Source: an uncultured Ruthenibacterium sp. (GTDB taxonomy: Bacteria; Bacillota; Clostridia; Oscillospirales; Ruminococcaceae). From it: a stretch of 55,211 nucleotides of DNA. Where the stretch lies: contig CAJUMH010000021.1 of NCBI GenBank assembly GCA_910587145.1, positions 1-55,211 on the forward strand, given 5' to 3'. Below are positions 16,104-27,057 of this stretch, piece after piece. A program made the translations under genes and the position numbers. The notes beneath the pieces are model-generated. The model saw nothing but the letters and a program-made list of their open reading frames with translations, ran no database searches and had not been told where the DNA came from. Position 1 is the stretch's first letter; each line of letters starts with the position of its first letter.

Positions 16104-16468
16104 TCTTCTTCCCTCTCTTCCAGCCATGCACGCAGCCCGGAAAGCTCCTCTTCCGAGATCCCATCGCCGTTTGCCATGCATACAACCATATTCTGTACGC
16201 TGCCATTGTAGAGCCGCGCCAAAAATTCGCGCGTCTCTTTGTTTTTATATGCTTCACGCGTCATTGCAGCCGTATAGCAGCGTGTTTTTCCGTGTTTTTC
16301 TGTTTTGAGCAGCCCTTTTTCTACCAAGCGCGAAAGAAAGGTAAGCACAGTAGGCGCTTTCCAGCCTCGCTGCGCGCCCAGCATTTGCAAGATATCGGCG
16401 CTGAAAACAGGCCGGCCCATCTCCCATACGCATTCCATAATTTCATATTCGGCAGCAGAAAGTTTCAA
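16100..16468 (-). CDS. blaI: BlaI/MecI-family repressor
   Basis: 122-aa winged-helix repressor. It begins LKLSAAEYEIMECVWEMGRP (the family opening), has the recognition helix around KAPTVLTFLSRLVEKGLL and the wing at TEKHGKTRCYTA, and ends in a dimerisation helix pair. Start: TTG at 16468, six bases after AAAGGGGGA, giving the normal family length. An in-frame ATG at 16615 would add 49 low-complexity, Ala-rich residues unlike the family and has a poor ribosome site. The gene overlaps the M56/M23 gene (ATGA), the classic repressor/sensor pair. Two operator-like sites flank its promoter, which points to autoregulation. Confidence 0.88.
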   Translation of the reverse strand: MKLSAAEYEIMECVWEMGRPVFSADILQMLGAQRGWKAPTVLTFLSRLVEKGLLKTEKHGKTRCYTAAMTREAYKNKETREFLARLYNGSVQNMVVCMANGDGISEEELSGLRAWLEEREEE

Positions 16469-16631
16469 TGAAATTCCCCCTTTTGCGCAGCCCCATTCAA
16501 TTTGCAGCATTGCCGCGGCAGAAGCCGCTGCCGCAGGCGGCCTGTTTTCTTTTCTTCCCGCCCGTTCAGCCGGCATTTTGTATCGGATGGTTCCTGTGGC
16601 GACGGATGATTTCATGGAGCTTCTTTATTTT

Positions 16632-16644
16632 CTACAACATGTCG
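16632..16644. promoter_or_regulatory. BlaI-like operator, downstream site
   Basis: CTACAACATGTCG matches the TACA-N3-TGT core of BlaI/MecI operators, here imperfectly palindromic. It covers the predicted transcription start of blaI, where bound repressor would block initiation. Confidence 0.55.
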
Positions 16645-16652
16645 TTAATAAG

Positions 16653-16681
16653 AGGATACCGCATTCGGATACGGATGTCAA
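16653..16681 (-). promoter_or_regulatory. Promoter of blaI and the M56/M23 gene
   Basis: On the minus strand TTGACA (16681-16676), 17 bp, TATCCT (16658-16653). It lies between two operator-like sites and gives a leader of roughly 175 bases before the TTG start. Confidence 0.8.
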
Positions 16682-16689
16682 GCATTTTT

Positions 16690-16702
16690 CTACAATTTGT
16701 AA
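16690..16702. promoter_or_regulatory. BlaI-like operator, upstream site
   Basis: CTACAATTTGTAA contains the perfect 11-bp palindrome TACAATTTGTA and shares CTACAA-NN-TGT with the site at 16632-16644, about 58 bp (between five and six helical turns) away. It is next to the -35 of blaI and upstream of the divergent Cys-rich gene. Confidence 0.6.
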
Positions 16703-16727
16703 AAAATGCGCTGTCGGAAAAGGCGCA

Positions 16728-16757
16728 CTGTCAGAGAGGGCATCTTGCGCATAGAAT
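16728..16757 (+). promoter_or_regulatory. Possible promoter of the Cys-rich/membrane gene pair
   Basis: CTGTCA (16728-16733), 18 bp, TAGAAT (16752-16757), 140 bases upstream of the ATG at 16898. Moderate match only. The rest of 16758-16897 holds a GC-rich inverted repeat (CCCGCGCGGG and CCCGCGCGCCC) and no gene. Confidence 0.35.
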
Positions 16758-16897
16758 GTCATGTGTACACAATGCAGTTCGCCATATGGCCCGGCCCGCG
16801 CGGGAGCTTGCCCGCGCGCCCAAAATTGAAACAGCAGCCCCGCCAAACAGCAGCCGCGCGGCAGATCTGTTTTGCGAAACTTCTGAGGAGGCATTTT

Positions 16898-17503
16898 ATG
16901 CAAACCATCGATTTAGGCACCATTTCCATCGGATCGGAGGATGTTGGCGCGCCGCATGCGAGCCACACGCCCTGCCCCACCTGTGCGGCAAAGCGCGCCT
17001 CTGCCGCGCGGGAAGCCATGCAAGAGTCCGTGCAGGAGTCTGTGCGTGAAACCGTGACTGTGGGATCCGTTTCCTCCACGGCGGAACCCGCCGGCTCCGG
17101 CCCCGCGCTGCAGCATCATCCCTGCCCCAAAACGGACAACATCTATTTTGAAAAGTGCGAAGACTACAAGTGCCACCACATGGGTGATACCCCCATCGAC
17201 GGACAGGGCCGCATCCTCGATCTGACGCTGCGGCTTGTCAACGTCTGCCCCGGAAAGCGCGTTGCCGTCGGCATCACGGTGAGCGAAGTGGATACGCACG
17301 GGAACGAATCTCCGTGCGGGATGAAAACGTTCACCGTTGCAGCGCACCAGCACAGCTGCTGCACAGACATTCCGGTGGAAACAATCCGCTTTATCCTGCC
17401 GGAGGATTCCGGCTCCGGAGGCACGTGCGGCCACCGAAGCCACTACGTGGCAAAGGTTTCTGCACAGTACATTGATTTCTGCTCCGGCATGGCATCGCGG
17501 TAA
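16898..17503 (+). CDS. Cysteine-rich protein of 201 aa, family not recognised
   Basis: Starts at ATG 16898, six bases after GAGGAGG. The N-terminal third is low complexity with CPTC at 26-29 and a run of ESVQESVRE. From about residue 75 there is a folded-looking, beta-rich region with many Cys and His: CPK, CEDYKCHHMGD (87-97), RILDLTLRLVNVCPGKRVAVGI (a beta pair), SPCGMKTF, AHQHSCCTD, FILPED and GTCGHRSHY. No signal peptide or membrane segment. I have the impression that the LRLVNVCPGKRVAVG region recurs in uncharacterised proteins of gut Clostridia, but cannot name the family. It is followed after 54 bases by a membrane protein gene on the same strand, and both face the BlaI pair. Confidence 0.75.
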   Translation: MQTIDLGTISIGSEDVGAPHASHTPCPTCAAKRASAAREAMQESVQESVRETVTVGSVSSTAEPAGSGPALQHHPCPKTDNIYFEKCEDYKCHHMGDTPIDGQGRILDLTLRLVNVCPGKRVAVGITVSEVDTHGNESPCGMKTFTVAAHQHSCCTDIPVETIRFILPEDSGSGGTCGHRSHYVAKVSAQYIDFCSGMASR

Positions 17504-17557
17504 CGCATTTGCGCATACTCGCCATTTTTACCCGTTTTCGATAAGGAGTTCTCTTTT

Positions 17558-17986
17558 ATGCTACAAAATAACAAACGCTACGATATCGCAACGATCATCG
17601 TCAGCCTCATTCTTGGCGTTGCGTTTGCGGTTCTCGTTCGATTTTTCCCGGTGGTCTATCCGCTGGGCTACCGCTTCGGCTTTTTGCTCAGCATGTTTGC
17701 GCTCGCACTGGAGGTGATCACCGCCTCCAGCCTGCTGCGGCAGGATCGCCACCTGAACCGCTGCATTTGCAGCACAAGCCTGTGGGTATTGATCCCCGCC
17801 ATCGCGCTGTTTGCGGCCTCAATGCTGGGCAATATGCTCTCCACGCTGAACGTCGCAGCCCGTATCCTCTTCCCCATCGTCACCTTTATCCTCTATACGC
17901 TCATCTCGTTCACCTTCTTTGGCCTGTACCGGTTTCTCATCTGTCTGTCCAAAGCCGGCTGCAGAGACTGCGGCTGCGATTCGTAA
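17558..17986 (+). CDS. Four-helix membrane protein of 142 aa, unrecognised
   Basis: ATG 17558 follows AAGGAG by 9 bases. Four hydrophobic helices (about residues 10-30, 38-58, 72-92 and 100-122) with short loops, then a cytosolic tail ending CRDCGCDS, another Cys cluster. No known domain seen. Tight spacing to the 201-aa Cys-rich protein upstream suggests the two work together. The pair ends at a strong terminator shared with the converging uvrA gene. Confidence 0.75.
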   Translation: MLQNNKRYDIATIIVSLILGVAFAVLVRFFPVVYPLGYRFGFLLSMFALALEVITASSLLRQDRHLNRCICSTSLWVLIPAIALFAASMLGNMLSTLNVAARILFPIVTFILYTLISFTFFGLYRFLICLSKAGCRDCGCDS

Positions 17987-18090
17987 TATTCCTGACATTT
18001 TGAAGCGTAAGGCTTCCTGTTGTCAGATCCCCACGCCCGTAAATTGTGGAGGGCTTTGTCTGCCGACAGATCCATCCGCATACAGCAAAG

Positions 18091-18131
18091 CATCGAGCCG
18101 CGCCCGGAAAGGCGCGGCTCGATGCCATTTT
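18091..18131. terminator. Terminator between the membrane protein gene and uvrA
   Basis: CATCGAGCCGCGCC (18091-18104) pairs perfectly with 18111-18124 (loop CGGAAA), followed by CCATTTTT. A second hairpin TTTTGCCGG/CCGGCAAAA at 18129-18151 adjoins it and would face uvrA transcripts. Confidence 0.85.
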
Positions 18132-18153
18132 TGCCGGAGCTCCCGGCAAAATT

Positions 18154-21063
<2,910 letters not shown>

Positions 21064-21064
21064 A

Positions 21065-23065
21065 TTACAGTTTCGTTTTCCTTTCTGCCTGCTTGCGCAG
21101 CTTTTCGATCCGGTCGCGCAGGAAGGCCGCGTGCTCGAATTCCAGTATTTTGGCAGCTTCCCTCATCTCGCGCGTCAGCTGTGTGATCTTCTGCTCGATC
21201 TCCGCGCGGCTCATGCGCTTTGCGGGTTTTTCCGGCTCGTCTTCTTTTGAAGAGATCTCGAGCACGCCCATGCCGCCGATCTCTTTTACGATCGTTCTGG
21301 GCACAATGCCGTTTGCGGTGTTGTACGCCTGCTGAATGCCGCGGCGGCGCTCGGTTTCCAGAATGGCGCGCTCCATCGAGGGCGTAACGGCGTCCGCATA
21401 CATGATCACCGCGCCATCCGCATTGCGCGCCGCGCGGCCGATGGTCTGTACAAGGCTTGTCTCGCTGCGCAGAAAGCCCTCCTTGTCTGCGTCCAGAATT
21501 GCCACCAGCGATACTTCGGGAAGATCCAGCCCTTCGCGCAGCAGGTTGATGCCGACGATCACGTCGATCGTGCCCTTGCGCAGATCGCGCATTAGCTCTA
21601 CGCGTTCGAACGTATCCACCTCGTGGTGCATGTATTTTACCTTTACCCCGTGATCGGAAAGATAATCTGTAAGATCCTCGGCCATTTTTTTGGTGAGCGT
21701 CGTTACCAGCACGCGCTCGCCGCGCGCGCTGCGCGTATTGATCTCTCCCAAAAGATCCTCGATCTGCCCTTCCACGGGCTTCACGATCACGCGCGGGTCC
21801 AAAAGCCCGGTAGGACGGATCACCTGCTCGACGATCTGCGTAGACTGCTCCCGCTCAAAATCACCGGGCGTAGCCGAAACAAACACCGTCTGGTTCAGCT
21901 TGCGTTCAAATTCATCATACCGCAGCGGGCGGTTATCAAACGCGGAGGGCAGCCGAAAGCCATAGTCCACAAGGCTCCTCTTGCGGGCAAAATCGCCGCC
22001 GTACATGGCGCGCAGCTGCGGCAGCATCACGTGGCTCTCATCCACAAACAAAAGAAAATCCTCCGGGAAATAGTCCAGCAGCGTTGTCGGCGTGGAGCCC
22101 GGCGCCCGGCCGGACAAAACGGCGGAATAATTCTCGATGCCCTTGCACACGCCCACCTCCGTGAGCATCTCGATATCATAATTCGTGCGCTGGGCAATGC
22201 GCTGAGCCTCCAGCAGCTTGCCCTGTTCGGTAAACGCCTTTACCTGCGTGTCCATCTCGTCGCGGATGCGGGCAAGGCCCGCCCGCATTTTATCGCCCGA
22301 TACGATATAATGGCTGGCCGGAAAAATGGCGATATGCCGGATCACGGCCTGCCGCTCGCCCGTCAGGGCGTTCACCTCGCTGATGCGGTCTACCTCGTCA
22401 CCGAAGAATTCAATGCGGATGGCCACGTCGTTCATATAGGCAAGATTGATCTCGACAATATCTCCCCGCACCCGAAATTTGTTGCGTACAAAGTTCAGAT
22501 CGTTGCGCTCGTATTGCAGCGTTACCAGACGGCGCATCAGCTCTTCCCGGCTCAGCGTCATGCCCTGCCGCACACTGATGACCATACTGCGGTAATCGAT
22601 GGGGTCGCCCAGCGAATAGATGCAGGAAACGCTGGCGACGATGATCACATCGCGGCGCTCCGACAGCGCCGCCGTGGCGGAATGGCGCAGCCGGTCAATC
22701 TCGTCGTTGATGGCACTGTCCTTTTCAATATAGGTATCCGTACTGGGGATATATGCCTCGGGCTGATAATAATCGTAGTAGGAGACAAAATACTCCACCG
22801 CATTCTCCGGAAAAAACTCCTTGAACTCTGTGCAAAGCTGTGCTGCCAGCGTTTTGTTGTGCGCCAGCACCAGTGTGGGCCGGTTCAGATTGGCAATGAC
22901 ATTTGCCATCGTAAACGTTTTTCCGCTGCCGGTCACACCCAGCAGCGTCTGGCATTTATCGCCGCGCAGCAGGCCGTCCGTCAGCTGCGCAATTGCCTCC
23001 GGCTGATCGCCCGTCGGCTGATACGGCGCCTTCAGAATAAAACGGTCTTTCTGCTCCTCGCCCAT
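21065..23065 (-). CDS. uvrB: Excinuclease ABC subunit B
   Basis: 666-aa helicase-like core of nucleotide excision repair. Walker A GVTGSGKTF is near residue 40, the damage-probing beta-hairpin follows YYDYYQPEAYIPSTDTYIEK, helicase motifs include DESH and TIGRAARN, and the C-terminal UVR motif for UvrC contact is at about 620-655 (KITQLTREMREAAKILEFE). ATG 23065 has GAGGAGG 6 bases upstream; two earlier in-frame ATGs do not. First gene of the uvrB-uvrA operon. No LexA-type box was seen near its promoter. Confidence 0.97.
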   Translation of the reverse strand: MGEEQKDRFILKAPYQPTGDQPEAIAQLTDGLLRGDKCQTLLGVTGSGKTFTMANVIANLNRPTLVLAHNKTLAAQLCTEFKEFFPENAVEYFVSYYDYYQPEAYIPSTDTYIEKDSAINDEIDRLRHSATAALSERRDVIIVASVSCIYSLGDPIDYRSMVISVRQGMTLSREELMRRLVTLQYERNDLNFVRNKFRVRGDIVEINLAYMNDVAIRIEFFGDEVDRISEVNALTGERQAVIRHIAIFPASHYIVSGDKMRAGLARIRDEMDTQVKAFTEQGKLLEAQRIAQRTNYDIEMLTEVGVCKGIENYSAVLSGRAPGSTPTTLLDYFPEDFLLFVDESHVMLPQLRAMYGGDFARKRSLVDYGFRLPSAFDNRPLRYDEFERKLNQTVFVSATPGDFEREQSTQIVEQVIRPTGLLDPRVIVKPVEGQIEDLLGEINTRSARGERVLVTTLTKKMAEDLTDYLSDHGVKVKYMHHEVDTFERVELMRDLRKGTIDVIVGINLLREGLDLPEVSLVAILDADKEGFLRSETSLVQTIGRAARNADGAVIMYADAVTPSMERAILETERRRGIQQAYNTANGIVPRTIVKEIGGMGVLEISSKEDEPEKPAKRMSRAEIEQKITQLTREMREAAKILEFEHAAFLRDRIEKLRKQAERKTKL

Positions 23066-23121
23066 ACGCATCCTCCTCTTGCCCTGCGGCGATGCGCAGG
23101 CCATAAACACCTTTAGGTTGT

Positions 23122-23150
23122 ATTATAGCAAAAACAGCGGAAAAATGCAA
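23122..23150 (-). promoter_or_regulatory. Promoter of uvrBA
   Basis: On the minus strand TTGCAT (23150-23145), 17 bp, TATAAT (23127-23122), about 57 bases upstream of the uvrB ATG. Confidence 0.8.
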
Positions 23151-23252
23151 TCCTAAATTCGGCGATTTTTGCATTTTATTCTTTGCAAATTTGTGCATTG
23201 CAACAAAGCTTTCTTTAAAGTTTGTCTGCCCTGCTCCGCAGTTCCAAAAGCG

Positions 23253-23281
23253 CGAAAAGAAAAGAACACCATAAGGTTGTT
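23253..23281 (-). terminator. Weak terminator after feoB
   Basis: Read on the minus strand, AACAACC-TTAT-GGTGTT (with a bulge) is followed by CTTTTCTTTT. It begins two bases past the feoB stop. The stem is short, so confidence is limited. Confidence 0.45.
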
Positions 23282-23283
23282 TT

Positions 23284-25530
23284 TTATCCTCCCGCGAATG
23301 CGCGGGCCAGATTTGCCACCAGCGCACAGGCCGTCAATCCCGCGGCCGTGGGCAGCAAAACCGCCGCCGCTGTCCATTTCCAGCTCTGCGTCTCTTTGTG
23401 GATCGTCAAACACGTTGTGGAGCAGGGCCAATGCATCAGTGAAAACAGCATGGTGCATACCGCCGTCACCCACGTCCATCCGTTTTGCACCAAAAGGGCC
23501 CGCAGCAGGGACAGATCGTTCATCTCCACCAGACTGCCCTGAGAAAGATACGCCATAATGATGATCGGCACAACGATCTCGTTTGCGGGAAAGCCCAGCA
23601 CAAACGCCAGCAGGATCACGCCGTCCAGCCCAAAAAAGCGCGCGACCGGATCCAGCGCCGACGCGCAGACGGCCAAAAGCGTGCGTCCGCCAACGGCAAG
23701 ATTTGCCATACACCACAGCAGCACGCCCGCCGGCGCCGCAACCGCCGCTGCACGGCCCAATACAAAGAGCGTGCGGTCCAGCACCGAGCGCACCAGCACC
23801 TTGCCCAGCTGCGGCCTGCGGTAGGGCGGCAGCTCCAGCGTAAAGGACGAGGGCACGCCGCGCAGCACCGTGCCGGAGAGCAGGCGGGACGCCAAAAATG
23901 TCATCCCCACGCCCAGCAGCACCAAACCGGTAAGCAGCAGCGCGCAGAGCAGCGATGCGCCGAGGCCGCCGGAATTGCCGACAAAAAACATTGTTAAGAT
24001 CGCGGTCAGCGTGGGAAACCGCCCGTTGCACGGCACAAAGCTGTTTGTTAAAATGGCGATCAGCCGTTCGCGCGGCGAATCGATGATGCGGCATCCCACA
24101 ACCCCCGCCGCGTTGCATCCAAACCCCATAGCCATGGTAAGCGCCTGCTTGCCGCAGGCACGGCATTTTTGAAAGCAGCGGTCCAGATTGAACGCTACAC
24201 GGGGCAAATAACCAAGATCCTCCAGCAGCGTAAACAGCGGAAAAAAAATCGCCATCGGCGGCAGCATTACCGACACCACCCACGCCAGCACACGGTATGC
24301 GCCATCCACCGCCAGCCCGCGCAGCCATTCGGGCGCCCCCGCCAGGGCAAGCCACTTCGCCAGCTGTTCGCCAAACCGGAACAGCCCGTCCGCAAGCAGC
24401 TGCGAGGGCAGATTCGCCCCGGTGATCGTCAGCCAGAAAACGCCGATCAAAAGCAGCAGCATCAGCGGAATGCCCGCGCGCCGGCTCGTCAGAATCCGGT
24501 CGAGCCGCCGGTCGCGCCGTTCCCGTTTTGTCGGTGTTTTTTGGATCACACCCGCGCAAAGCTCTCCAGCTGTGCGCACAAGAGTGTCCGCGATCGCATC
24601 GCACAGCGCCGCCCCCGTAAGGTGCGCCCGGCTCAGGCTCTGCTTTGCCTGTGTTAAAGCGCATGCCACCTCCGGCTGCCGGGCAAGAGAAAACCCGAGC
24701 ATGCGGTCGATGCCTTCGCAAAGCGCCCTGTCACCCTCCAGCAGCCGCAGCGCAAGCCAGCGCGCGCCGGGCGCCTTTTCCGGGCGCACCGCAGAGACGG
24801 CCGGGATCAAAAGCTTCAAAGCCTGTTCAATCGGCTCGGCATATCGCACCGGGCTGCACAAAGCGCAGCAGCACCCCGAACAGCGGCCGTCAAGCGCTCC
24901 CTCCCGTGCGCCGCGCGCGGCCTTTGGCTGGGGCTCGCGGGTTTTGGAACAGCCTTGGCATGGCTTTTCCCGCGTAACACACGCTACCGCATGCATCAAT
25001 TCGCGCAGTCCCTGCCCGGCACGCGCACAGGCCGGCACCACCGGCACGCCCAAACGGGCCTCCAGCCGCGCAAGATCCACCGAGGTTCCGCGCTGCCGGG
25101 CTTCGTCCATCAAATTGACGCAGACCACGACGCGGTCTGTAATTTCCATCGTTTGGAGCGCAAGATCCAGATTGCGCTCCAGACAGGATGCGTCGCACAC
25201 CACCACAACAGCATCTGCGCCGCCAAAACAGATAAAATCCCGCGCGGCCTGCTCCTCGGCGGAATGCGCCATCAGCGAATAGCTGCCCGGTGTATCCACA
25301 AGAAGATATCGTTTGCCCTGCACCTCGCAGGAGCCCCGCGCGCTGACGACTGTTTTGCCGGGCCAGTTCCCCGTATGCTGATGCATGCCGGTAAGTGCGT
25401 TGAACACCGTGGATTTGCCTACATTGGGATTGCCCGCCAGCGCCACGACGGTTTCCCGCTTCTGCGCCCGCGCGTGCGGACGCGGCGGTTCGTCCGCGCG
25501 CGCCCGGGCGAAGCCGTTGCCCCTCTCCAT
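23284..25530 (-). CDS. feoB: Ferrous iron transporter B
   Basis: 748-aa Fe(II) importer. The N-terminal GTPase has G1 GNPNVGKST (33-41), G3 DTPG (79-82) and G4 NLMD (139-142), followed by the helical GDI region and two Gate repeats of membrane helices (MLPPMAIFFPLFTLLEDLGYLPR and the VGCRIIDSPRERLIAILTNSFVPCNGRFP region). An unusual Cys cluster lies at 191-225 (CQGC then CSGCCCALC) between the GTPase and GDI parts, where relatives usually have a plain linker. A 25-residue Arg-rich N-terminal extension precedes the G domain. ATG 25530 follows GAAGGGGG. Downstream of feoA by 45 bases. Confidence 0.95.
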   Translation of the reverse strand: MERGNGFARARADEPPRPHARAQKRETVVALAGNPNVGKSTVFNALTGMHQHTGNWPGKTVVSARGSCEVQGKRYLLVDTPGSYSLMAHSAEEQAARDFICFGGADAVVVVCDASCLERNLDLALQTMEITDRVVVCVNLMDEARQRGTSVDLARLEARLGVPVVPACARAGQGLRELMHAVACVTREKPCQGCSKTREPQPKAARGAREGALDGRCSGCCCALCSPVRYAEPIEQALKLLIPAVSAVRPEKAPGARWLALRLLEGDRALCEGIDRMLGFSLARQPEVACALTQAKQSLSRAHLTGAALCDAIADTLVRTAGELCAGVIQKTPTKRERRDRRLDRILTSRRAGIPLMLLLLIGVFWLTITGANLPSQLLADGLFRFGEQLAKWLALAGAPEWLRGLAVDGAYRVLAWVVSVMLPPMAIFFPLFTLLEDLGYLPRVAFNLDRCFQKCRACGKQALTMAMGFGCNAAGVVGCRIIDSPRERLIAILTNSFVPCNGRFPTLTAILTMFFVGNSGGLGASLLCALLLTGLVLLGVGMTFLASRLLSGTVLRGVPSSFTLELPPYRRPQLGKVLVRSVLDRTLFVLGRAAAVAAPAGVLLWCMANLAVGGRTLLAVCASALDPVARFFGLDGVILLAFVLGFPANEIVVPIIIMAYLSQGSLVEMNDLSLLRALLVQNGWTWVTAVCTMLFSLMHWPCSTTCLTIHKETQSWKWTAAAVLLPTAAGLTACALVANLARAFAGG

Positions 25531-25575
25531 AGCCGTGCCCCCTTCTTTCTCCCCCTCAAAGAACGGTTCGTTCTT

Positions 25576-25812
25576 TTATTCCGTTTCCGTCAGCACCAAC
25601 GCGGCGTCCCTGCGCCGCAGGGCGATCAGCGCGCCCCGGATGCGGTAAGCTGCCGGGTCTCCGGACGGGCTTTTCAGCTCGCATTCCACCCGGGTGCCCG
25701 GCGTCAGGCCAATATCCAGCAGCCGGCGGCGCATTCCATTTTGCACCAGCAGCTCCGTCACCCGGGCACACTCGCCTTCGTGCAGTTCTGCCAGCGGTTT
25801 ATTGGATCTCAT
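25576..25812 (-). CDS. feoA: Ferrous iron transport protein A
   Basis: 78-aa SH3-like cytosolic partner of FeoB. Typical features: LHEGECARVTEL at the start, RRRLLDIGLTPGTRVE in the middle (the family L..LG...G..V pattern) and a terminal ALRRRDAALVL strand. ATG 25812 follows AAGGTGA by 4 bases. First gene of feoAB. Confidence 0.93.
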   Translation of the reverse strand: MRSNKPLAELHEGECARVTELLVQNGMRRRLLDIGLTPGTRVECELKSPSGDPAAYRIRGALIALRRRDAALVLTETE

Positions 25813-26212
25813 GGAGTCACCTTCTTTTGTCGGATCGGCTCAATTGAAAAATCGGCTCAAAGCCCGCCCGGGCTCCTGCGGGCGATTCCATAAGAAAGCA
25901 AAACAGCCGCGCGGCCCGCAGTGCGGGCCATTGGAGCGTTTTTGCTTTTCTGCTCTGCGCCTTGTCCTGAGGCGGTTCGATCCGTGTTTTCTGCACACAC
26001 GCAAAACGACTGTACGCCCTTACTATATGGCACAAAGCATTTTTGCGTGACAGACCGCAAAAACGCAAAGGGCCGCTGCACAGGGAAAAGCCCCGGGCAG
26101 CAGCCCCATATGGTTTGCATTCTGTGTTCCGCGTATCGCTGCAATTATGTTAGACAAATCGCCGCGGGTGTGTTATGATGCAGATGGGTTCGGTGTTCTT
26201 CTTCTGCCGTCT
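25813..26212. other. 400-base spacer upstream of feoA
   Basis: No gene seen. It holds several GC-rich hairpins, including GGCCCGC-AGT-GCGGGCC near 25915 and TTTTTGCG/CGCAAAAA near 26040-26063. A minus-strand TATAGT near 26023-26028 could be the feoA -10, without a good -35. No Fur or DtxR-type palindrome was recognised, although feo operons are usually iron-regulated. Confidence 0.4.
26150..26179 (+). promoter_or_regulatory. Plus-strand promoter-like sequence with no gene downstream
   Basis: TTAGAC (26150-26155), 18 bp, TATGAT (26174-26179). It points at the hairpin repeat 26213-26268 and then runs antisense to radC. It could drive a short RNA of roughly 80 bases ending at that hairpin, or be chance. 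Confidence 0.35.
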
Positions 26213-26268
26213 GGGGCTGTTGACAAAGTCGTCCCCTGAAAAATTCGGCGCTTTGTTTTTCAACAGCC
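26213..26268. repeat. Hairpin repeat, copy A
   Basis: GGCTGTTG-ACAAAG at the left and CTTTG-TTTTT-CAACAGCC at the right form an interrupted stem of about 56 bp total. The layout (outer GGC/GCC arm, inner CAAAG/CTTTG arm, central AAAATT) is the same as copies B (45197-45253) and C (49371-49423). It begins one base past the radC stop codon. Confidence 0.65.
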
Positions 26269-26269
26269 T

Positions 26270-26968
26270 TTACTGGCTTTGGATCCCCCATCGGATATTA
26301 TCCAGATAATTTGTCTGCGCAAAAGAGACGTATTCGTTTTCGTTAAAGATCAGGTGATCCAGCAGCTGGATGTTCACCAGACGAAGCGCCTGATACACCT
26401 CCTGTGTCACCGCCAGATCGTCGCCGGAGGGCAGCGTGAGGCCGCGCGGATGGTTGTGCGCCAGCACAACGCCTGTTGCGCCGCATTTCAGCGCTTCGGA
26501 AACGATCTTTGCCACGCGCACGGAAGTGGCGTTGGCCGTTCCCTCCGAGATCACCACGCACCGCAGCAGCAGGCGGCGGTCGTCTACTGCTGCCATGTAG
26601 AGCGCCTCTTCGGTGCGCCCAAAGAACTTTGGCATAAAAAACTCGCTTACTGCCTTTACGCTGTCCAGCGGCGTGCGCCGCTGAGAAAGCTTGTTGTTCA
26701 GATAATAGGCGCACATCTGTGGAATAAATTTTAAAACCACCGCGCTGGAATGCCCCACGCCGGGCATTTCTTCCAGTTCTTCAATGGGCGCGTCCAGCAC
26801 GTTGGACAAACTGCCGAACCGGTCGATCAGCGTGTGCGCCAGCGGGTTGGTATCGCCGCGCGTCCGTGCGAGGAACAGCAGAAACTCCATGGCATTGTGC
26901 TCCTCAAAACCGGCCAGCCCCTCCTGCAGAAAGCGCTCGTATACGCGCCGGCGGTGATCGTCGTGCAT
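26270..26968 (-). CDS. radC: RadC family protein (JAB/MPN domain)
   Basis: 232-aa protein with an N-terminal helix-hairpin-helix region (about 45-80, MPGVGHSSAVVLK) and a C-terminal JAB metalloprotease-like domain: E142 in ISEGT, H171 and H173 in LAHNHPRG, and D183 in PSGDD, the full JAMM set. Despite the name, a role in DNA repair is not supported for the family; many act in or near mobile or competence functions. Start ATG 26968, giving the usual opening MHDDHRRRVYERF; an upstream in-frame ATG would add 16 basic residues. Diverges from the pseudouridine synthase gene. Confidence 0.88.
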   Translation of the reverse strand: MHDDHRRRVYERFLQEGLAGFEEHNAMEFLLFLARTRGDTNPLAHTLIDRFGSLSNVLDAPIEELEEMPGVGHSSAVVLKFIPQMCAYYLNNKLSQRRTPLDSVKAVSEFFMPKFFGRTEEALYMAAVDDRRLLLRCVVISEGTANATSVRVAKIVSEALKCGATGVVLAHNHPRGLTLPSGDDLAVTQEVYQALRLVNIQLLDHLIFNENEYVSFAQTNYLDNIRWGIQSQ

Positions 26969-27057
26969 TCCCACAAACAGCCCCTTCTTTCTCTGGATTC
27001 TTTGCTGATGATACATTTTCGCAGCGTTTGCGTATTCCCGATTGGAGAGTGAACCGT

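Noticed and set aside
16469..16615. 49-residue N-terminal extension of BlaI
   Set aside because: Ala-rich, not seen in the family, and weak ribosome site. The TTG at 16468 has AAAGGGGGA and the correct family start.
21623..23116. Long plus-strand open frame opposite uvrB
   Set aside because: Antisense shadow of uvrB with the same composition artefact and no start signals.
23066..23160. LexA box at the uvrB promoter
   Set aside because: No CGAAC-N4-GTTCG-like palindrome was found.
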